Of a stretch of DNA of 18,220 bases, positions 11,668-18,220 are shown in pieces (the stretch's first letter is position 1; every line of letters begins with the position of its first letter). The stretch is from NCBI GenBank assembly GCA_013330925.1, contig DUHJ01000172.1:1-18220 (forward strand), read 5' to 3'. A program made the translations under genes and the position numbers. This DNA is from Candidatus Poseidoniaceae archaeon (lineage in GTDB: Archaea; Thermoplasmatota; Poseidoniia; Poseidoniales; Poseidoniaceae). Under the pieces are notes generated by a model. It ran no database searches. It was given only the letters and a program-made list of their open reading frames with translations, and had not been told where the DNA came from.

Positions 11668-12648
11668 TTACGCCTCGACGGTTTCAAGCCCGGCCATGGC
11701 GTAACGTCGTTGAACGACGGCCGGCACGGCCACCATGCCACCGAGCATCACGACGAGCACGAGGGCAACGCTTGCTGGAGGCATGACAAAGGAACGGGGC
11801 GTGGCCACCGCCGCCACGTCAGCGTACACCGCAGATTCTGGAGGCATGGCATCCTTTCCATGCCCATTGTCCCACGCGTCAACGACGAGGTAGAAATCCT
11901 CCCAAACCTCGCCGTTGAACAGAGACCTGCTGACTTCCGCTTTGTCCAAGCTGAGGCTGAAGGACACTTCCTCAACGGCCTCGTACATGTGGACGTCACG
12001 GTACGTGGTCCATCCCATCGGATCGTAGCGCCTCAATTCGGGAGCCCGATCTGCAAGGAGTGTGTCAATGTCATCCCACCAAGTGTACGTGGTGTGGGCG
12101 TTGTTGTAGGCTTGCTCGTAGCGCTGGTATTGTGACGTGGTAAAGAGGTACACGTCTGCCTCGACCGGAAGGCGATTACCGTCCTCGTCAAGGTCGCCAT
12201 AGAGCGTGACACAGAAGGTCATCCTGTGGTCAGCGGAGAGGTTGAAGCGATAGGCCCCGACGCTGTCGTTTCCAACCGCCATCGTCGCGTACATCGACGT
12301 CTGCAGAGGAGCGAGCGGTTGAGGGTAGCGCCAGTTGACCATCCAGTCCTCTTCGGGGTGCAGCGTGTCGTTCCGCTCGGTTTCACCGGTTTCTTCGTTC
12401 TGTTGAGCACGTTCGTCTTCTTCCATGTACCAATCATCGTAGTCGTTGTAAATGTTCCAGGGCACCAAACCTGTGCGTTCTACGGTCCGGTTCCAATCCG
12501 CTTCGATCAAGTCCGTCCCGCACGCTTCGCTGGCAGGTGCCGCCGCCACTGGGACGGCCATGAAGGCCACAAGGCATGGCGCAAGGAAAAGCCAGAGGCC
12601 ACAGAAGGCCCTCGTTGGCCGACCTCGAACCTCCTCCTGCATGGGCAT
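11668..12648 (-). CDS. Membrane-anchored surface protein of unknown function, about 326 aa
   Basis: The N-terminus is a signal peptide (hydrophobic CGLWLFLAPCLVAFMAVPVAAA, with likely cleavage before PASEACG). A mature domain of about 230 residues follows, rich in Trp, Tyr and acidic residues, with sequons NRT, NDT, NDS and NLS. The C-terminus is a single TM (PPASVALVLVVMLGGMVAVP) and a short tail, so the domain is displayed outside. It contains segments such as MTFCVTLYGDLDEDGN and VEADVYLFTTSQYQRYEQAYN that recall pre-peptidase C-terminal-like (PPC) domains, but this is weak and no function is assigned. It starts 23-32 bp after the protease stop and is probably in the same operon. Start codons at 12657 (GTG), 12648 (ATG) and 12642 (ATG) are all possible. 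Confidence 0.8.
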   Translation of the reverse strand: MPMQEEVRGRPTRAFCGLWLFLAPCLVAFMAVPVAAAPASEACGTDLIEADWNRTVERTGLVPWNIYNDYDDWYMEEDERAQQNEETGETERNDTLHPEEDWMVNWRYPQPLAPLQTSMYATMAVGNDSVGAYRFNLSADHRMTFCVTLYGDLDEDGNRLPVEADVYLFTTSQYQRYEQAYNNAHTTYTWWDDIDTLLADRAPELRRYDPMGWTTYRDVHMYEAVEEVSFSLSLDKAEVSRSLFNGEVWEDFYLVVDAWDNGHGKDAMPPESAVYADVAAVATPRSFVMPPASVALVLVVMLGGMVAVPAVVQRRYAMAGLETVEA

Positions 12649-12680
12649 GCCTCGCACGGGAAGCCATTGAACCTGACCGT

Positions 12681-15600
12681 TCAGCGTCGCCTCAAAGGTC
12701 GGACGTATCCGCTGGCTTCGTCACGACGCTCCTCTTTGCGGAGGATCCTCGGCGCGGGTGGTGCGCGGTGATCATCGATGCCAAGCATCCCGTCAACCTC
12801 GACGCGCTCGACGTCGGTGTAGGCTTCCGCGTCCTTCGTCGCGGCTTCCTCGTCTTCGGTCGGGGCACGCATGACCAGGTAACCCAGCACGAGGGCTGCA
12901 ATCACCAGGCCGAGGAAAATTGCGGCATCGATTCCGATGGAGCGCATCCATGCGCTCCAATCCTCACGGGAGAATTCTGAGAGCGAGGGAGGCAGGGTGC
13001 TTTCTGGAGAGACGTCGATTTCGAGGTCCATCGTTGCGCACTGATTCATGGCGTCGCAAGCATCCAGTCGGATGGTACGTCGACCCGCTTCATCGTAAAC
13101 CGTGGCCACGCGGTAGGTGTCCTCGCGGACCGGTCCGACCCAGTCGTTGTCGAGCACACCGTCACCGTCGGCATCGACCTCAAGGTCCAATTCCCAGAGG
13201 ACCGCAATGCGCTGTTCAAGGAGGGTGTCGCAATCTTCCATGGAACCGTCGTTCACGTCTTCATCACGGCACAACGACCCGTCGTAGTCCAAGGCTGCGA
13301 ACGTGACCTGCGCATCGATCACCGCGTTGACGCCGGCGATGAATTCCTCGGGCGCATCGATGAGGGTGATGACGGGAGGAGCATCCACCACAACAAGGAA
13401 TTGGGCCCGCGTGACGTCGCCGGTCAAGTGGGCATCACGCACGGTGAGCGTGATGGTGTAGTTGCCGGGTTCTGCGTAGGCGTGCCACGGAGAGGGCGTG
13501 TTGGAAAGGGCGGAGCCGTCGCCAAAGTCCCAGACGTACTCAACGAGGCCGTTCCAATCTTCGGAAGCGGCCTCCAGCGGCACCAAGCGACCCTCGAACC
13601 GAGCATCACCGTCGCGCGTGCCGTCCGAATCGAAGTAGAGCAGGGTGCCCGGCGAGGCATGAACGGACCCGTCGTCTGAAAACGTCCGCTTGAGGGTCAC
13701 CAAACCAACGTCCCCGTCAAAGGGTGTGGTCACGTCCACGATGCTCCCATTCAGCCAGGCCTCGACCAGACGCACCTCGATGATTGGAACGGGGTTGATG
13801 ACGTCGAAGGTCACGGTCCGCGGCGCACTCTGTGCCCCGTCTGCGTCGGTGACCACCAAGGTCACGCTCTGGGTACCGGGTGTGGCGAAGGTGAACCTTG
13901 GCTGAACCTCGGTCGAATTTGAGCCGTCAGGGAAGGTCCAGTTGAACGACAGGTCGTTCTGGTCGCCGACCAAGCCGTCTGGATCGACGCTGTCACGGGC
14001 GTTGAAGACGTACGGAACGTCGGGTTGAATCTCGGCCGTCAGGAGGTCAAGCACCTCGCTTGACGAGGCTTCTCGAACGTTGAACGTCGCGGTTGGGCGC
14101 TGATTCTCGACGATGACGTCCAACGAGGCCAGTGACGTGCCTCCGTCGTCGTCGATGACGGTCACTTCAATGGTGTAGGTCCCTGCTCGTTCCCACGCCA
14201 CCACGGGCTGTGCGCTGGTGGCGATAACGGAATTGAAGTCGCTGTCTCTGCTGACTGGACCTTGTCCGACGTAGACACCGCCGGGGAAGGACCAGCTCCA
14301 TGAATCGATGACGCCGTCCTGATCCTCGAAGACCAAGGGCATCACCGTTGGCGTCTGGGTCACGGTCGTGATGGGACCGGCTTCAATCTGGACCGGAAGG
14401 CGGTTGTTGACCACCACGTCCACGGTTTTGGTGCCGATGTTTATCCCATCGGACACGCTGAGAAGCAACGTGAAGGTCTCGTTCTGACCGTCGATGTCCG
14501 ACCACGCGTGGTTGGCGCTAAACATGCCCGGGCCTTCGTCGACGGTTCCGTCGCCCCACTCCCAGGAGTAGTTGAGGAAACTGGTTGGGACGTTGTCTGT
14601 GGTCCTTCCGGCAGAAAAGAGGATGCGCTGGTCAACCATCACGCTGATGGCGTCACCGACCACCTGATTGTTGATCGTGATGATCGGAATGGGGTCGGTG
14701 TTGTCGATGACGGAGATGGGCATCACGTCGACGTCGGACCAAAGTCCACCGACGTCCTTGACCTGCAAGGAGACGTTGTACTCCCCGATGTTTTGGTATC
14801 CTCGGACGGGCGATTTGAGCCCGCTGGTCTGGTTGTCTCCGAACTCCCAAGCGTAGGCCACAGGCGGGTCAAGGTAGGGCAGCGTGTTGTTGACCAGCGA
14901 AAGACCCCACGCGTCGAAACCGTCCCCCGTGAAGGCGACATCGTTCCAACTGAGGGTGAGGTTTGTGGACAGGGAACCGTTTGACACAGGTCGCATGTTC
15001 GTCACCGTCAAGGGAGCACTGATGGTGTCGTCCACTTTGTTGCCGAGCAGGTCCTTCATCGTGAATTCGAAGGTGTACTGACCGTCCGTGTTGGGCGTGA
15101 AGAACACGGAGGTCGTGACGGGCTCGCCGCCACCGGCCTCGACGCGTGTGTCAAGGCGGTCCACGACGATTCCACTGTTGTCACGGACGGCGACCTCGAC
15201 GTCGAGGTCCTCAAAGAAGGCGTTGGAAAGGACGTCGAACTCCAGTTCCACGGTATCGTCGAGTCCGTCACCGTCACGGTCCGAGGTGGTCACGTTGCCC
15301 GTGTCAATGGTCGCCGGAGCGGTGATTCTTGCTGCTTCCAAATCGATGGTGCCTGTGGGATAACTCGGACCACAGCTCGTGTAATCGCAGTCCCCCGTGC
15401 TGCTGGCCAGCCACACGATGACCCAGACTTCATCGGTCAGGTTACCAAAACCAGGCACGAGGGCGGTGGCTTGAGAGTTGCTGAAGGTCAGGTCGCTGAC
15501 CGTGAGCAGGCCGTCTGAAGCGGCTTGGGTGACGACGACGCCGTCAAAATCGGCGCGGTCGCCGGTCACTCGAAGGGTCAGCGGGGCAGGCGAAGCAGCG

Positions 15601-16865
15601 CCCGGTGTGAGTTTGAACGAACGGATGCCCCATCCCTCCATGGTGTGGCCTGTGGTGCTGTACGGTGTCGACCAATCGTTGTTGGTAGCGGCAGGTTGGG
15701 CACGACAGAAGGTTCCACCAGAACACGCAGGATTCAGTTGCAGGTTGGAATACCCGTAGATGCCTTGGTCGGAATCCAAGGTTGCTGCAACGGAGAAATT
15801 GGCGAACACCTGATCCATGGTGGTCCCCACCAGACCTGCTTGGCCGTTGGCGGGGGCCGTGGCGAGGTTGGTGATGCCGCTGCCTCCCGTGGCGCCGTCC
15901 TGGACCAATTGCCGCATGGCAGGCCCGCCGCCGAGGTGGTCAACCAGGTACATCATGAGCATGAATCCAGCACCGTAGTCGGCGTTTCGTTGATTCCACC
16001 AACGCACGGAGAGGCCGCTGTTCTGCGTCCATCCGTTGACGTGTCCGGTGAGCGTGCTGTCCGCACCGAAGCAGAGGTAAATGGCAACGTCGGCGTTTCC
16101 TTCGTCGATGTAGAGGTTCTCGTATGGGTCCAGGGCGTTGTGCAGCAGGTGCTGCAATTCGTGGGCGATGATCGAACGGCCCCACGTCAGGGTCACGTCG
16201 GCATAGTCGACGAAAACCATCTCACCTTGGGAGGCAAAACTTGGTGCGAAGTAACCCCCGATGTTGTATTGCCCGTCGATGTCGTAGATGATGACCTGAA
16301 CTTGGCAGTTGTTGTCCACGTCGGGCGGAGCAATGCCGCGCCCGTCCCCGTAGTCTTTGCCGTAGTAGGTGGTTAACGTGGGGTAGATGGTCTGGTCCCA
16401 CGTGCTCGCAAGGTTTTGCAGCACGGTGGAGCTGAGGGTCCTTCCGGTCTGAACAAGGAAGGCGACGCTCCCGGTGGTCTTGGCCACCGTGACGGAGATG
16501 GAGCCGCCAGAGGTGGGCACGTTGAGCGTGTCTCCTTGCACGTGTTGCGTGCATGCTCGCCCGGAAGTGCCGGTGGCTTGAACCAAACCAGGCCGGTCTG
16601 CCTCGACCCATTGTTGACGAAGGTAAGGCGTCGCAGACACCACCGGTTCAGACTCTTCAATGAGCAAGTACGGTCGAGCCAAATCGTCGGTGAAGGCATC
16701 CAACGATGCGACCTCGAGCAGGTGAGCGGGCAAAGCAGCCATTTCCGGGGATTCAGCCGATTCCTCGGCGGGCGTCGCTGCGGCCAAACCGGTCAACGGC
16801 GCCATGACCATCAGGCTCACGAGGAGCAACGAGGTGAGGGCGCGATTGGAGCGTGGTTCAGACAT
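12681..16865 (-). CDS. Secreted, membrane-anchored zinc metalloprotease with PKD repeats, 1394 aa
   Basis: The order is signal peptide (1-30), propeptide-like segment, catalytic domain (about 100-365), beta domain (to about 520), PKD-type repeats, TM (1314-1333) and cytoplasmic tail. The catalytic motif is HELQHLLH (235-242) with Glu255 in YIDEGNAD as the likely third ligand. VIIYDIDGQYNIGGYFAP (191-208) and the motif context resemble hyicolysin-type (M30) peptidases. Asp-rich DRDGDGLDD (529-537) and DADGDGVLD (1231-1239) look like calcium sites. PKD cores are YAWEFGDNQ (671-679), YSWEWGDGT (766-774), SWSWSFPGG (855-863), FNWTFPDGS (974-982) and YVWDFGDGS (1110-1118), with a degenerate sixth module near 1165-1286. 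About 14 N-x-S/T sequons suggest glycosylation. The likely role is extracellular protein degradation at the cell surface. ATG 16865 follows a short leader from the shared promoter. Confidence 0.9.
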   Translation of the reverse strand: MSEPRSNRALTSLLLVSLMVMAPLTGLAAATPAEESAESPEMAALPAHLLEVASLDAFTDDLARPYLLIEESEPVVSATPYLRQQWVEADRPGLVQATGTSGRACTQHVQGDTLNVPTSGGSISVTVAKTTGSVAFLVQTGRTLSSTVLQNLASTWDQTIYPTLTTYYGKDYGDGRGIAPPDVDNNCQVQVIIYDIDGQYNIGGYFAPSFASQGEMVFVDYADVTLTWGRSIIAHELQHLLHNALDPYENLYIDEGNADVAIYLCFGADSTLTGHVNGWTQNSGLSVRWWNQRNADYGAGFMLMMYLVDHLGGGPAMRQLVQDGATGGSGITNLATAPANGQAGLVGTTMDQVFANFSVAATLDSDQGIYGYSNLQLNPACSGGTFCRAQPAATNNDWSTPYSTTGHTMEGWGIRSFKLTPGAASPAPLTLRVTGDRADFDGVVVTQAASDGLLTVSDLTFSNSQATALVPGFGNLTDEVWVIVWLASSTGDCDYTSCGPSYPTGTIDLEAARITAPATIDTGNVTTSDRDGDGLDDTVELEFDVLSNAFFEDLDVEVAVRDNSGIVVDRLDTRVEAGGGEPVTTSVFFTPNTDGQYTFEFTMKDLLGNKVDDTISAPLTVTNMRPVSNGSLSTNLTLSWNDVAFTGDGFDAWGLSLVNNTLPYLDPPVAYAWEFGDNQTSGLKSPVRGYQNIGEYNVSLQVKDVGGLWSDVDVMPISVIDNTDPIPIITINNQVVGDAISVMVDQRILFSAGRTTDNVPTSFLNYSWEWGDGTVDEGPGMFSANHAWSDIDGQNETFTLLLSVSDGINIGTKTVDVVVNNRLPVQIEAGPITTVTQTPTVMPLVFEDQDGVIDSWSWSFPGGVYVGQGPVSRDSDFNSVIATSAQPVVAWERAGTYTIEVTVIDDDGGTSLASLDVIVENQRPTATFNVREASSSEVLDLLTAEIQPDVPYVFNARDSVDPDGLVGDQNDLSFNWTFPDGSNSTEVQPRFTFATPGTQSVTLVVTDADGAQSAPRTVTFDVINPVPIIEVRLVEAWLNGSIVDVTTPFDGDVGLVTLKRTFSDDGSVHASPGTLLYFDSDGTRDGDARFEGRLVPLEAASEDWNGLVEYVWDFGDGSALSNTPSPWHAYAEPGNYTITLTVRDAHLTGDVTRAQFLVVVDAPPVITLIDAPEEFIAGVNAVIDAQVTFAALDYDGSLCRDEDVNDGSMEDCDTLLEQRIAVLWELDLEVDADGDGVLDNDWVGPVREDTYRVATVYDEAGRRTIRLDACDAMNQCATMDLEIDVSPESTLPPSLSEFSREDWSAWMRSIGIDAAIFLGLVIAALVLGYLVMRAPTEDEEAATKDAEAYTDVERVEVDGMLGIDDHRAPPAPRILRKEERRDEASGYVRPLRRR

Positions 16866-16953
16866 CTACTCAACACCAAGAAACGCAACACTGCGAGTCC
16901 ATCTTCAGGTCACGCCCGGGGGTATTTAAGCGTGGGCTGGGGACGCATCACCA
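16866..16953. promoter_or_regulatory. Shared divergent promoter with near-symmetrical TATA element
   Basis: GGTATTTAAG at 16921-16930 reads CTTAAATACC on the other strand, so it resembles an archaeal TATA box in both directions. On the plus strand its centre is about 27 bases before ATG 16954, which puts the transcription start at or next to the A of ATG. On the minus strand the same spacing gives a leader of about 35 nt before ATG 16865. There is no Shine-Dalgarno before 16954. Confidence 0.65.
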
Positions 16954-18165
16954 ATGCTCACCCGTGGACGGTTGTTGCTGGTGTGCGCCCTCATGTTGGT
17001 TGCACCTTGGACGCTCGTTCACGCTGAAGAGCAAACGACGGACTTGTTTTGCCCGTTGATTCCAAACCTCGAGGCCAACGGCGAACGGGCCAATGCCTCA
17101 GTGGCGTGGCAGGTTGGCCTTGGACCGCGCCTCCCAGGCAGCAACGCCTCGGCTTCGCTCCTCGACGGCTTGGAAACGCGCCACCCTGCGTGGTCCTTCA
17201 CCCGTGACGCCCATCCATATGCTTCCACAGGACTCGTCAATTTGGTGGCAATCTATCCACCCGACGCGACCTTGGCTGAAGATCGTGCCCTTGGCTTCGG
17301 CGCCCATTACGACACGCGCCACGTTGCAGACCGCGAGCCGGAGGTGGCCAACCAAAGCACCCCCATTCCCGGAGCCAACGACGGTGCAAGTGGCGTGGCG
17401 GCCGTCGAGGAGTTGATGCATCTGATTCCGAGCATGAACCTCGACCATGCGGTGGTGGTCGTCATGTTTGACGCCGAGGACCAAGGTGAGACCCCCATCA
17501 TCGAAGGCAGCCGCCGTTGGGCCGACAACCTCAGCGAAAGCGAGCGCGAGAACCTTGCAGGCTTTGTCCTGCTGGACATGGTCGGAGATGCTTCGCTGGA
17601 CCTTGCCAACATCACCTCAAATCATCCCCTGTTGAACGACGTGGTCCAACCCATGGCCCAAGCCATGGGCTTGATCGAGGGACAAACGGGATGCGATGGG
17701 ACGGTCAACCGGGACGTGTATCAACCCGAAACGCGCACGTGGATCGGCGACGACCACATGCGAATCAACGCCGTTGAGGTGCCCGCCATGGTGATCATCG
17801 ACCACCGCTACGGACCCAACGCGACTCGACTCGACGACGGGTATTGGCACACCCTCGAAGACACGCCAGACAAGGTCAGCGCGGAGAGCCTTGAGACCGT
17901 GGCTCGTTTGGTGGAATTGGGGCTTCGTTCGGGGGCATGGATGAATGCGGTGACCATTGATGAGGTCCCTGTAAACGAACCCTCACCTGACGACACCGAA
18001 GGCGTGGAAGAACAGGCGCGCGCATTCGCCGGCCCGCTCGGGCTGCTTCTGCTGGGCTGGGCCTTTGTCGTGGGCGTGACCGGACTCAGCGTTGTTTCCA
18101 TCGTCCTGCTTCGAAAACTCAGACCACCACCCGCCGCCGCCACATGGTCGTGGGACGAGGCCTGA
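16954..18165 (+). CDS. Membrane-anchored M28 glutaminyl-peptide cyclotransferase-like enzyme, 403 aa
   Basis: A signal peptide (1-24, ending LVHA) precedes an M28-fold domain, and a TM (about 360-386) anchors the C-terminus. Motifs in order are FGAHYDTR (His118), GANDGASGVA (Asp143), MFDAEDQG (Glu175, Asp176), LLDMVGD (Asp208), IGDDHMRI (Asp266, Asp267) and YWHTLEDTPD (Trp298, His299). The GDDH and WHT-ED motifs match glutaminyl cyclases, in which an Asp, an acidic residue and the late His hold one zinc (human Asp159, Glu202, His330) and Trp329 contacts substrate. The likely reaction is cyclisation of N-terminal Gln to pyroglutamate outside the cell, although M28 aminopeptidase activity is not excluded. 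It is divergent from the large surface protease and appears to share its promoter. Six sequons are present. ATG 16954 fits a leaderless start. Confidence 0.88.
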   Translation: MLTRGRLLLVCALMLVAPWTLVHAEEQTTDLFCPLIPNLEANGERANASVAWQVGLGPRLPGSNASASLLDGLETRHPAWSFTRDAHPYASTGLVNLVAIYPPDATLAEDRALGFGAHYDTRHVADREPEVANQSTPIPGANDGASGVAAVEELMHLIPSMNLDHAVVVVMFDAEDQGETPIIEGSRRWADNLSESERENLAGFVLLDMVGDASLDLANITSNHPLLNDVVQPMAQAMGLIEGQTGCDGTVNRDVYQPETRTWIGDDHMRINAVEVPAMVIIDHRYGPNATRLDDGYWHTLEDTPDKVSAESLETVARLVELGLRSGAWMNAVTIDEVPVNEPSPDDTEGVEEQARAFAGPLGLLLLGWAFVVGVTGLSVVSIVLLRKLRPPPAAATWSWDEA

Positions 18166-18220
18166 ACGACGCAAAGGGACGAAGGGTCATAGGCGACGGC
18201 ATCCCGTGGGCCAAGCCGGG
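18144..18220 (+). CDS. Possible start of a further gene (3' end outside window)
   Basis: A frame starting at ATG 18144 (or GTG 18150) stays open to the window edge and reads MVVGRGLNDAKGRRVIGDG then IPWAKP, with largely G/C third codon positions. It would overlap the end of the cyclase-like gene by 22 bases. There is no Shine-Dalgarno and only 25 residues are visible, so this is tentative. I cannot assign a family. The 55 bases after the cyclase stop show nothing else. Confidence 0.3.
   Translation, partial: MVVGRGLNDAKGRRVIGDGIPWAKP

Noticed and set aside
15525..16376. Plus-strand frame of 283 codons
   Set aside because: Antisense shadow of the metalloprotease catalytic region, with no motif or start signal.

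Overview
The window looks like a GC-rich archaeal chromosome, most likely Marine Group II (Poseidoniales) or a related Thermoplasmata lineage; this is an inference. The evidence is a TATA-box promoter placed for leaderless transcription, a type I dehydroquinate dehydratase, large PKD-repeat surface proteins with a C-terminal membrane anchor, and a bacterial-type gyrase pair, which several euryarchaeal lineages acquired by transfer. There are eleven complete genes and two partial edge genes. Coding density is very high. No RNA gene, CRISPR array, insertion sequence or intein was seen.

Region 1 (1-3306): the 3' end of a small acidic, TerB-like protein meets a leftward three-gene cassette head-on. 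The cassette runs hotdog thioesterase, SprT-like zinc protein with a zinc ribbon, then a 666-residue exported three-TM protein of unknown function. Its genes overlap by 10 and 4 bases, so they are probably co-translated.

Region 2 (3343-10645): a rightward M14-type deacylase (AstE/aspartoacylase-like) converges with a leftward gyrB-gyrA-DRE-TIM metallolyase (2-isopropylmalate synthase-like) operon. gyrA starts at TTG inside the gyrB end, behind a near-perfect Shine-Dalgarno. The gyrB leader holds a strong imperfect hairpin.

Region 3 (10873-11667): aroD, apparently leaderless, carries two unusual active-site substitutions.

Region 4 (11668-18165): this is a cell-surface module. A leftward pair encodes a 1394-residue secreted metalloprotease with PKD repeats and a small anchored surface protein. 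It is divergent from a membrane-anchored M28 glutaminyl-cyclase-like enzyme, and one near-symmetrical TATA element sits between them. A possible further gene begins at the right edge.

Translation signals follow a pattern. Several internal or leadered genes (2246, 5912, 8703, 10645) have GGAGG-type Shine-Dalgarno sites, while 10873 and 16954 have none and look leaderless. All three convergent gene pairs abut or overlap, leaving no room for intergenic terminators.
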